The notes under the pieces: generated by a model
Told to the model about the DNA's origin: nothing
The model's database searches: none
Seen by the model: the letters and a program-made list of their open reading frames with translations, nothing else
Part shown: positions 1 to 5,082 of the stretch, in pieces
Layout of the letters: every line of letters begins with the position of its first letter
Numbering within the stretch: the stretch's first letter is position 1
Position numbers and translations under genes: made by a program
NCBI GenBank assembly: GCA_009784335.1
Contig: WRBX01000057.1
Span: 1-5,167, forward strand
From: Oscillospiraceae bacterium
GTDB taxonomy: Bacteria; Bacillota_A; Clostridia; Monoglobales; WRBX01
Length of the DNA: 5,167 bases
Direction: 5' to 3'

Positions 1-1506
1 AGCGGCGTTTTTGATGAGTTTACTAATTCGATTCAGTATGGCTATGATGTGCGGCCACAGATTTTCCGCACTGATACCACTGACGGCATTTTGCAGGTGA
101 ATCCAAGTGAAGTTATGAGCAAGCTCGGCGGCGGCATGGATAACGGCGGCGGCATGGGCATGAACTTTGGCGGCAGCGATATTTGGAGCGAACTTTTGGA
201 TAATCGCGAGCTTTTGGATGCGCAATATGAAATGGTGGCGGGGCAGTGGCCTGAGAATTTTGACGAAGTTGTGGTTATTCTAAACACTAATAACGAGCTT
301 AGCGATATTGCGCTTTATTCGCTGGGTTTATTGAATCCTAAAGAGCTTGATGAGATAATGGAAGCGGCGATGCGCGGCGATAAAATCGACAAAAAGGAGA
401 TAATGCAATTCGAATATGACGATATTTTAGCGACGACATTTAAGCTCTTAGTTGAGGCGAATTATTATGACAAGCAAGATGGCAAGTGGGTTGATATTCG
501 CGATGATTTGGCGGCGATGCAAGAGGCGATTGATTGGGCGCATGAGATTAAAATCGTTGGCATAATTCGGCCTAAAGAGGAAGCGGCGGCGACGGCGCTG
601 AATGGCTCGATGGGCTATTTATCCGGCCTCACCAAATATATTGTTAATAAAACTGCGGGCGCGGCGATTGTGCGCGAGCAGCTTGATAAACCTGAGATTA
701 ATGTGTTTAACGGGATTTCGTTTGATATTGATGAATATCTAAATAGCCTGAAAATGGCGGATTATAGGAAGGCGGTTAGCGCCATGCCGCAGGAGCAGCA
801 GATGATGGCGCAGATGATGACTGCACAGATGAGCGAGGCCGAGGTTATGGAGATGTATCGCGCGCAGGTGCGGGCGGGGCTGGAGGCCGAGGCTTCTTAT
901 GACAAAAACATGGAGAAGCTCGGGTATGCCGATATAGAAAACCCCAGCGCGATTCGATTTTATCCCATCGGGTTTGATGCCAAGCAGGAGATTGACAGGC
1001 TGATTACCGAGTATAACGAGGCGCAGGAAAATGAGGAAGATAGGATTGATTACACCGATATTGTGGGCATAATGACCAAATCAATTTCGAATATTATCAA
1101 TATTGTTTCGTATGTGCTGATTGCGTTTGTGGCGATTTCGCTGGTGGTTTCGTCGATTATGATTGCGATTATCACATATATTTCAGTGCTGGAGCGAACG
1201 AAAGAAATTGGAATTTTGCGGAGCTTAGGCGCATCCAAAAAGGATATTACGCGCGTCTTCAACGCTGAGACGATTATCGAGGGATTTGTGGCCGGGGTGA
1301 TGGGTGTGGGGATTACTATCTTGCTCAATATCCCGATAAATATGATAATATTGCGGCTTGCGAATGTGGCGGATGTGGCGAAGTTGCCGATTTATGGCGC
1401 GGTGGGGCTGATTATTATTAGTGTGGTTCTCACTCTTGTTGCCGGGTTTATTCCGTCGAAGATGGCGGCGAAGAGGGATCCTGTGGTGGCATTGAGGACT
1501 GAATAA
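1..1506 (+). CDS. ABC transporter permease, FtsX/MacB-like (3' part; start lies before the window)
   Basis: The reading frame is open from base 1, so the gene begins upstream; the GTG at 49 is internal. About 501 codons are visible. The first ~350 form a large hydrophilic, presumably extracytoplasmic domain. It contains a Gly/Met-rich loop (about 121-177) followed by WSELLDNRELLDAQYE and AGQWPENFDEVV, a pattern I associate with long Firmicute ABC permeases. The C-terminal part is a typical FtsX domain: a membrane segment at about 1096-1188, the cytoplasmic signature ERTKEIGILRSLGASKKDI (1192-1248), a second membrane segment at about 1273-1350 and a third at about 1390-1455, ending PSKMAAKRDPVVALRTE. 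Permeases of this type move lipids, peptides or antibiotics, or transmit mechanical force, using an ATPase that may be fused at the N-terminus or encoded nearby. That part is outside the window, so the substrate is unknown. The family assignment is firm; the role is not. Confidence 0.9.
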   Translation, partial: SGVFDEFTNSIQYGYDVRPQIFRTDTTDGILQVNPSEVMSKLGGGMDNGGGMGMNFGGSDIWSELLDNRELLDAQYEMVAGQWPENFDEVVVILNTNNELSDIALYSLGLLNPKELDEIMEAAMRGDKIDKKEIMQFEYDDILATTFKLLVEANYYDKQDGKWVDIRDDLAAMQEAIDWAHEIKIVGIIRPKEEAAATALNGSMGYLSGLTKYIVNKTAGAAIVREQLDKPEINVFNGISFDIDEYLNSLKMADYRKAVSAMPQEQQMMAQMMTAQMSEAEVMEMYRAQVRAGLEAEASYDKNMEKLGYADIENPSAIRFYPIGFDAKQEIDRLITEYNEAQENEEDRIDYTDIVGIMTKSISNIINIVSYVLIAFVAISLVVSSIMIAIITYISVLERTKEIGILRSLGASKKDITRVFNAETIIEGFVAGVMGVGITILLNIPINMIILRLANVADVAKLPIYGAVGLIIISVVLTLVAGFIPSKMAAKRDPVVALRTE

Positions 1507-1526
1507 GGGAGCGCCCTTAAACCCCT
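1504..1526. repeat. Small hairpin over the permease stop codon
   Basis: TAAGGG (1504-1509) pairs with CCCTTA (1514-1519) around a 4-nt loop, so the TAA stop lies in the stem. AACCCC follows. It resembles a shorter, diverged copy of the hairpin at 1549-1577, which is also followed by AACCCC. There is no T-run directly after it, so a terminator role is doubtful. Confidence 0.4.
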
Positions 1527-1548
1527 ATTAAATAATTGTTTTCTTTAC

Positions 1549-1577
1549 CAAGGGGGCATCGCCCCCTTGAACCCCCA
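1549..1577. repeat. GC-rich hairpin repeat followed by AACCCCC
   Basis: CAAGGGGGC (1549-1557) and GCCCCCTTG (1561-1569) form a perfect 9-bp stem with a 3-nt loop (ATC), followed by AACCCCC. It shares its layout with the hairpin at 1504-1519. It is probably a dispersed intergenic repeat; it could also slow transcription after the permease gene. Confidence 0.6.
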
Positions 1578-1598
1578 CTGTTTTCGCCTCTGCCAAAA

Positions 1599-1615
1599 AC
1601 ATTGCTTCGCAATGT
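1599..1615. repeat. Short perfect hairpin with TTC loop
   Basis: ACATTGC (1599-1605) and GCAATGT (1609-1615) form a perfect 7-bp stem around TTC. The same style of micro-hairpin (short perfect stem, 3-nt loop) recurs at 4163-4179 and 4977-4993 inside larger palindromes. The rest of 1578-1733 contains no gene or site that I can support. Confidence 0.5.
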
Positions 1616-1733
1616 GCTACGCATACATAGATTTTGTCATTCACACGAAAACGATTCCAATATGATTATTTTAGTCGCTCATCGCGAAAATTTGTGTGAT
1701 ACTGCTCTGCACTTGGGGGGGTTGATGCTTTTC

Positions 1734-1786
1734 GTAGGGGCGACCGTCCTCGGTCGCCCGCGGGCGATGCGGAGCATCGCCCCTAC
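1734..1786. repeat. 53-bp palindromic repeat with two tandem GC-rich hairpins
   Basis: The outer ends GTAGGGGCGA (1734-1743) and TCGCCCCTAC (1777-1786) are perfect inverted repeats. Inside, GGGCGACCG (1738-1746) pairs with CGGTCGCCC (1751-1759) around TCCT, and GGGCGATGC (1762-1770) pairs with GCATCGCCC (1774-1782) around GGA. The element can therefore fold either as two adjacent 9-bp hairpins or with its ends paired. It is REP-like, intergenic and non-coding. The open frame running through 1536-1814 is an accident of these repeats. Confidence 0.7.
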
Positions 1787-1810
1787 AACGCACGAGGGTA
1801 ACACAACATC

Positions 1811-1836
1811 GTAGGGGACGCCGCCCTCGGCGTTCC
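1811..1836. repeat. Second, shorter GTAGGGG-type hairpin
   Basis: It begins GTAGGGG like the element at 1734. GGGACGCCG (1815-1823) pairs with CGGCGTTCC (1828-1836) through nine pairs, one of them G-T, around CCCT. It looks like a single-hairpin relative of the 53-bp element and ends just before the 11-bp-periodic site. Confidence 0.55.
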
Positions 1837-1838
1837 GT

Positions 1839-1881
1839 CTTTACAAAAACTTAACGAAATCTTTACCAAAACTTAACAAAA
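1839..1881 (+). promoter_or_regulatory. Putative PhoB/PhoP/OmpR-family response regulator site (four 11-bp units)
   Basis: Four hexamers sit exactly 11 bp apart: TTTACA (1840-1845), TTAACG (1851-1856), TTTACC (1862-1867) and TTAACA (1873-1878). They are separated by A-rich 5-bp spacers. The block also reads as a 22-bp tandem repeat (1838-1859 and 1860-1881) with 20 of 22 positions identical. Direct repeats of TTWACA with 11-bp period are the known layout of Gram-positive Pho boxes, and other OmpR-family regulators bind similarly spaced repeats. The site lies about 70 bp before the start of the next gene, which suggests control of that two-gene unit. Which regulator binds is inference. Confidence 0.55.
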
Positions 1882-1896
1882 GTAGGCAAAAATCGC

Positions 1897-1928
1897 TTGC
1901 TTTTTTTGTTGCATTGTGATATTTTAAT
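1897..1928 (+). promoter_or_regulatory. Possible promoter of the two-gene unknown operon
   Basis: The stretch between the 11-bp-periodic site and the gene is AT-rich and has -10-like words: TATTTT (1920-1925), 17 bp after TTGCTT (1897-1902), and the overlapping TTTAAT (1923-1928), which has one mismatch to TATAAT. The -35 match is poor, as expected for an activator-dependent promoter. The exact -10 cannot be chosen by eye. Confidence 0.3.
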
Positions 1929-1947
1929 ATTAGAGTTAAGGAAAGGG

Positions 1948-2715
1948 ATGATAAAAATGGAAGATATGTCAAAAGAAATGGCAACAGAACTGGAGCAAGA
2001 AGGAAAGCAAAAGGTGAGCGAATCATTCAATATGGTTAGGTCGCTCAAAAAGCTGCTTTTGTTGTTTGGTTTAGGCGGTTCAGGCGGCATTGAAGATAAG
2101 ACAGCAGAATTTGTTTTTGGGCAGCAAGAAACCATAGACGATACCATGAAAGATTTGTTTGGCTTTTCAAGCGATGCGCTTTTAAGGGATTATGCGCAGA
2201 CTTATGGAATTAGTGATATGGATGAAGTGCATAAGAAGATGAAGCGTGAAAGAGATGTGCGCAATGATATTGTTGCATATAAAAAGAAGTTTCGTGAGGA
2301 GAAAGGCATTGAGTATGGAGAGGGCGAAGAGCATGTTGTTTTTAGCATGAATGAAAAAGGCGAAATCGGCGATACGAGAATATACAAAGACCCCAAAGGT
2401 GTTATCATGAGCTATACAAAGGGCGATGAGAAAGCAAGGGTGGCAAATGAGCAGGAGCGCAAAGATTATTTTGAGGTTCAAGAAAAGCCGGAGCCTTCAA
2501 AGAAAAAGCTTGAGCTGAATGCTGAAAAATCGCAAGACTGGCCTCCGACAAAAAAGCGTATAAATAAGATACATTCGGGCCAATTGCCACCGCGCTCGGC
2601 AAGAGGAAAAATTGCCGCAATAGGAAAAATCAACACAGGGCTTAGGCGCCCCGGTATGCCGGTTAAGACCGTTGCCAAAGGCATATCATCTGTGCCTATG
2701 ATTCCGTTCAAATAG
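1948..2715 (+). CDS. Protein of unknown function, first gene of a two-gene unit
   Basis: I do not recognise this 255-residue protein. The ATG at 1948 was chosen because AAGGA (1938-1942) lies 5 nt before it; the ATG at 1957 is also possible. The frame continues upstream to 1897 without a good ribosome binding site. Visible parts: an acidic, Met/Glu-rich N-terminal helix (about 1-30), a short hydrophobic then Gly-rich stretch (KKLLLLFGLGGSGG, 34-47), a charged helical middle (50-120), a segment that looks like beta strands (about 128-157), and a strongly basic, Pro-rich tail (about 185-255) that is probably disordered. There is no signal peptide or full membrane helix, so it is likely cytoplasmic. 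The basic tail could bind nucleic acid or a partner, but that is a guess. The next gene starts 16 bp downstream, so they are probably co-transcribed, perhaps under the 11-bp-periodic site upstream. Confidence 0.75.
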   Translation: MIKMEDMSKEMATELEQEGKQKVSESFNMVRSLKKLLLLFGLGGSGGIEDKTAEFVFGQQETIDDTMKDLFGFSSDALLRDYAQTYGISDMDEVHKKMKRERDVRNDIVAYKKKFREEKGIEYGEGEEHVVFSMNEKGEIGDTRIYKDPKGVIMSYTKGDEKARVANEQERKDYFEVQEKPEPSKKKLELNAEKSQDWPPTKKRINKIHSGQLPPRSARGKIAAIGKINTGLRRPGMPVKTVAKGISSVPMIPFK

Positions 2716-2731
2716 AAAGGAAGTGCTTGCC

Positions 2732-3457
2732 ATGGAAGAAAAAAGAGATTGGAATGAGTGGTTGGAAAATCAGATGGCAAATAAGCCTTCGGTTGACGAA
2801 ATGCGGCGAACGATGAATATCGCGCGCGATAGGCGCTTTGAGATGTTGCGGCAACCGATAGGCAAACTTTCGATGGGCGAGAAAATCGCTGATAGATACA
2901 TAAATTGGGTTACATCTTTAGATGAAACCGCTGCTTTTAGAAATATGCTTGTTCCGTTTTCGAATGATATAATTAACTGGAAAAATGGCAAGATAAAAGT
3001 GCGCATAGATGCAGCAGAGCAGAGGTTTACGGATTCGATTGTGCAAATGGCTGAATCTTTTGATAATATTCGCGAGGACAATTGGATAGAAAAAATGGGG
3101 AGATTTATGGAAACCATTGATAAAGAGAAAATGCCCGGATTGCACACGCGGTTTAAGCTCATGAAAGAGGCTGTTGGCAAAATTCCTGAGCAAAAAGGAG
3201 ATATGGTCAAACTGGCTCAAGCGGAGCCGTATCGTTTTTACGATTTATATAAGGAGCAAAACAAGATGAAAGACCTTTTCTGCGAGATGGCACAGCCGCA
3301 CCTTGGAAATTGGAATGATGTTTCGTTGGATAGGCCGATAGAGAATGCTTTGAAAGGCATTCGTGCCGAGAGAGTGGCGAATGAGGAAATAGGGATAACC
3401 AGGAGAATTTCGGTTAAAGAGATTGCCGGTGGGAGCGTTTCGTTACCAAAGCTGTAA
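2732..3457 (+). CDS. Protein of unknown function, second gene of the two-gene unit
   Basis: I do not recognise this 241-residue protein. The start is the ATG at 2732, with AAGGAAG (2717-2723) about 8 nt before it; the GTG at 2723 would lie inside that site. The protein looks soluble and mostly helical, with many charged and aromatic residues, including Trp at 7, 10, 59, 83, 118 and 194, and a single Cys at 184. It has no signal peptide or membrane segment. A slightly basic N-terminal half (MRRTMNIARDRRFEMLRQ, 24-41) is followed by long amphipathic helices. The gene follows its partner by 16 bp and converges on rsmG, leaving only 19 bp between the two stop codons, so the operon ends here. The short spacing suggests that the two proteins work together; nothing in the sequence says at what. 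Confidence 0.78.
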   Translation: MEEKRDWNEWLENQMANKPSVDEMRRTMNIARDRRFEMLRQPIGKLSMGEKIADRYINWVTSLDETAAFRNMLVPFSNDIINWKNGKIKVRIDAAEQRFTDSIVQMAESFDNIREDNWIEKMGRFMETIDKEKMPGLHTRFKLMKEAVGKIPEQKGDMVKLAQAEPYRFYDLYKEQNKMKDLFCEMAQPHLGNWNDVSLDRPIENALKGIRAERVANEEIGITRRISVKEIAGGSVSLPKL

Positions 3458-3462
3458 AAGTC

Positions 3463-3493
3463 GCTGGATTGCTTCGCTACGCTCGCAAAGACA
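3463..3493. repeat. Dispersed 'GGATTGCTTCGCTACGCTCGCAA' type repeat at the 3' end of rsmG
   Basis: The core GATTGCTTCGCTACGCTCGC (3467-3486) belongs to a repeat type that I recall as widespread in bacterial genomes, often continuing into AATGACA; here the continuation is AAAGACA. It lies between the converging stop codons and extends into rsmG, providing its last codons and the TAG stop (3477-3479 on the complementary strand). A run of eight T (3497-3504) follows on the plus strand. Confidence 0.65.
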
Positions 3494-4130
3494 AGATTTT
3501 TTTTGCATTACGGGGATAGGTTTTGGGGGTTGGAGTGGTTTTCTCAACAATAACAATCGAGTGGGAGAAATCTGCGATTTGGTAGGTTTCTTTTTTTGGC
3601 GGGGAGCCGCCGAGGAGGGCGATGTGGGCTTGGGCATTTGCGAGTTCTTCCTCTATCCCTGCGCTTTTCATGGCGAGCATTTTGCCGCCAATTTTGACGA
3701 ACGGCAAGCAATATTCGGCGAGGATGCGAAGGTCGGCGACGGCGCGTGAGGTGGCGATATCGAATTGCTCACGGAAATCGGGCTCGTGGGCGAGCTGCTC
3801 GGCGCGGGCGTGGATGCAGGTTAGGTTTTTCAACTCTAATTCGCAAGCTACTTCATTCACAAAGTTTACGCGCTTATTCAGGCTATCTATAGCGGTTATT
3901 TGGATATCATCGCGGAATATTGCCAGGGGGATGGCGGGAAATCCGGCGCCGGTGCCGACATCGATTATGTGGGCGCCTTGCGGGATATATGGGGCGAGGG
4001 CGAGGCAATCGAGGAAATGCTTGTTCCACACATCTTCATAGGCGGTTATGCGGGTTAGATTGAATTTTTTGTTGGTTTCGATGAGTGAATCGTAGAATTT
4101 ATCAAGTTTTATAGCTTGTTCATTTGTCAT
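3477..4130 (-). CDS. rsmG: 16S rRNA (guanine527-N7)-methyltransferase RsmG
   Basis: RsmG (GidB) uses S-adenosylmethionine to methylate N7 of G527 in the 530 loop of 16S rRNA. Its loss is known to give low-level streptomycin resistance. The 217-residue product is close to the usual length (207 in E. coli). Family marks: KKFNLTRI (21-28), KHFLDCLALAPYI (37-49), the SAM-binding loop IIDVGTGAGFPAIPLAI (55-71, with Ala where Gly is common after FP), TSRAVADLRILAEYCLPFVK (127-146) and TPKTYPR (201-207). The start at 4130 is preceded by AAGGA with 6 nt spacing; an in-frame ATG at 4181 would add 17 residues encoded by repeat sequence and is rejected. After YPR the usual ending (roughly G-x-P-x-K-x-P) is missing and the protein ends ILSLRA, the last residues being encoded by a dispersed repeat. 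It is not next to mnmG, its common neighbour. It is divergent from the mecA-like gene. Confidence 0.95.
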   Translation of the reverse strand: MTNEQAIKLDKFYDSLIETNKKFNLTRITAYEDVWNKHFLDCLALAPYIPQGAHIIDVGTGAGFPAIPLAIFRDDIQITAIDSLNKRVNFVNEVACELELKNLTCIHARAEQLAHEPDFREQFDIATSRAVADLRILAEYCLPFVKIGGKMLAMKSAGIEEELANAQAHIALLGGSPPKKETYQIADFSHSIVIVEKTTPTPKTYPRNAKKILSLRA

Positions 4131-4143
4131 AGTCTTTCCTTTT

Positions 4144-4278
4144 TTAGCACACAGATGACACGGATTGCCTACGGCAATCACAGATCTTCACAGATTTTGT
4201 TTTAACGCATTCGCGTTAAAACATTTAAAATATCTGTGTAAATCTGTGCGCGAAGCGTCTGTGTTATCTGTGTGCTAA
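4144..4278. repeat. 135-bp palindromic element built from CACAGAT words
   Basis: The ends TTAGCACACAGAT (4144-4156) and ATCTGTGTGCTAA (4266-4278) are perfect 13-bp inverted repeats, and pairing continues five more positions with one G-T pair. CACAGAT occurs at 4150, 4179 and 4189, and its complement ATCTGTG at 4232, 4242 and 4266, in mirror order. A central 10-bp stem (4199-4208 with 4213-4222, loop ATTC) caps the structure. A micro-hairpin with loop TAC (4163-4179) interrupts one arm and a smaller one (4249-4257) the other. No coding capacity is visible. It begins only a few bases upstream of the rsmG ribosome binding site. Confidence 0.8.
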
Positions 4279-4289
4279 TGCTTTCAATT

Positions 4290-4328
4290 GTTACAACAGC
4301 ATTACAATTCTCTAACAATTTAGCAACA
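4290..4328 (+). promoter_or_regulatory. Second putative PhoB/PhoP/OmpR-family site (four 11-bp units)
   Basis: Four hexamers are spaced exactly 11 bp apart: GTTACA (4290-4295), ATTACA (4301-4306), CTAACA (4312-4317) and GCAACA (4323-4328). All end in ACA and approximate TTWACA, as in the site at 1839-1881. They lie in the rsmG/mecA divergent region, 57 bp before the mecA-like start, a normal place for an activator site. The last two units overlap the candidate rsmG promoter. The match is weaker than at 1839 but the periodicity is exact. Confidence 0.45.
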
Positions 4329-4345
4329 TTCTACACAAATGTCAA
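4317..4345 (-). promoter_or_regulatory. Candidate sigma-A promoter for rsmG
   Basis: On the complementary strand a perfect -35 box TTGACA (4345-4340) is followed after 17 bp by TAAATT (4322-4317), four of six matches to TATAAT. Transcription would start near 4310 and give an rsmG leader of about 180 nt that includes the whole palindrome at 4144-4278. Confidence 0.45.
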
Positions 4346-4353
4346 AGATGTGT

Positions 4354-4376
4354 TATGGTTTAAGTATAGAAAGAGG
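4354..4376 (+). promoter_or_regulatory. Possible -10 region and ribosome binding site of the mecA-like gene
   Basis: TATGGT (4354-4359) would place the transcript start near 4366 and the 11-bp-periodic site just upstream of -35. TATAGA (4365-4370) is an alternative, but its start would leave almost no leader. AAAGAGG (4370-4376) is the ribosome binding site, 8 nt before the ATG at 4385. Confidence 0.35.
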
Positions 4377-4384
4377 TTTTCGCC

Positions 4385-4933
4385 ATGAACATCGAGAAAA
4401 TGTCGCCACACAAGCTAAAAATCTACATATCGGATGCTGATATGCAGGAATGGAAGATGAGCCCGGAGATGCTTACTTACAACTCTCCTGAGGCGCAGAT
4501 GCTGTTCAACGATATTATTATGCGCGCGAGGGCTGAGCATGATTTTATTTGCGATGGGGCCAATGTGGTGATTGAGGCGGTGCCGGACAGCGATAAGGGG
4601 ATTAAGGTTACGCTTACCGTGTGCGATGAAACGGCGATTTCTATGCCGGCAAGCAGCATAACCCACACCAAGCAGAAGCGGATTGTGCTGAAATTTACCA
4701 ATATTTTGGATGTTATGACGGCGTGCAACAGCCTTTTGAAGATTTACAAGGGGCAGAGCCATTTGTTTAAGTATGAGGGGTGCTATTATATCGTGTTGCA
4801 GACCGAGGCGATTGCCTACACTTCGATTTATGATTTGGGCGAGATTGTGGATGACCCGGATTTGTTTTATGGATATTTGAATGAATTTGGGGATGCCGTT
4901 GTGCGGAATGATTTTCTTACTAAAAGCGCTTAA
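4385..4933 (+). CDS. mecA: MecA-family adaptor protein for the ClpC protease
   Basis: MecA proteins deliver substrates (ComK in Bacillus subtilis) to the ClpC AAA+ unfoldase for ClpP degradation and help ClpC assemble. The 182-residue product shows the two-domain plan. The N-terminal substrate-binding domain (1-80) starts MNIEKMSPHKLKIYIS, followed by W-K-M-S-P-E-M-L-T-Y-N-S-P-E (23-36), close to the family's D-x-E-x-x-x-Y-(D/N)-S pattern. A short linker (about 81-97) follows. The C-terminal ClpC-binding domain (98-182) has FTNILDVMTACNSLL (104-118), HLFKYEGCYYIVL (126-138) and YLNEFGDAVVRNDFL (164-178). It is shorter than B. subtilis MecA (218) mainly because the linker is short, as I would expect in clostridia. 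The ATG at 4385 has AAAGAGG 8 nt upstream. The possible response regulator site before it would suggest stress- or nutrient-linked expression. Confidence 0.85.
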   Translation: MNIEKMSPHKLKIYISDADMQEWKMSPEMLTYNSPEAQMLFNDIIMRARAEHDFICDGANVVIEAVPDSDKGIKVTLTVCDETAISMPASSITHTKQKRIVLKFTNILDVMTACNSLLKIYKGQSHLFKYEGCYYIVLQTEAIAYTSIYDLGEIVDDPDLFYGYLNEFGDAVVRNDFLTKSA

Positions 4934-4936
4934 ATC

Positions 4937-5069
4937 TTAACGAATAACGAATAAGTAATAACGAATAACTGTTGATGATTTTCTTCGAAAATCTACGGTT
5001 CTATAAAATTTGAAAAGCGTTAGCTTTTCTACAGTAGTTATTCGTTATGCGTTATTACTTATTCGTTAA
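4937..5069. repeat. 133-bp inverted repeat made of TAACGAA heptads
   Basis: Two 34-bp arms (4937-4970 and 5036-5069) are inverted copies matching at 29 of 34 positions. Each arm is a tandem array of the 7-bp unit TAACGAA (about 4.7 units) with one TAAGTAA variant. Between the arms are two perfect 7-bp hairpins: GATTTTC-TTC-GAAAATC (4977-4993) and GAAAAGC-GTTA-GCTTTTC (5012-5029). It starts 3 bp after the mecA stop and ends just before the next ribosome binding site. No coding capacity. Confidence 0.8.
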
Positions 5070-5082
5070 AAAGGTGTAAATT

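Noticed and set aside
1536..1814. 92-residue plus-strand open frame
   Set aside because: It runs through the GC-rich hairpin repeats, has no ribosome binding site and its translation looks like repeat sequence read by chance.
1886..1907. Attenuator-like hairpin (GCAA/TTGC) followed by seven T before the unknown operon
   Set aside because: The stem is only four base pairs and it lies upstream of the probable transcript start.
2478..3220. Several minus-strand open frames of 100-146 residues opposite the two unknown genes
   Set aside because: They overlap each other and the plus-strand genes, lack ribosome binding sites and look like antisense shadows. The plus-strand frames have good start sites and tight spacing.
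3469..3504. Rho-independent terminator after the second unknown gene
   Set aside because: A run of eight T exists, but the preceding stem is only a broken TTGC/GCAA hairpin and the T-run is 8 nt away from it. Possible, but too weak to annotate.
4131..4181. N-terminal extension of RsmG by 17 residues from an upstream ATG
   Set aside because: The extension is encoded by the palindrome and the ribosome binding site, while the ATG at 4130 has a well-placed AAGGA and fits the family start.
4144..4278. CRISPR array, because of repeated CACAGAT words
   Set aside because: The words are 7 bp, in mirror-image order and without regular spacers; this is a palindrome, not an array.
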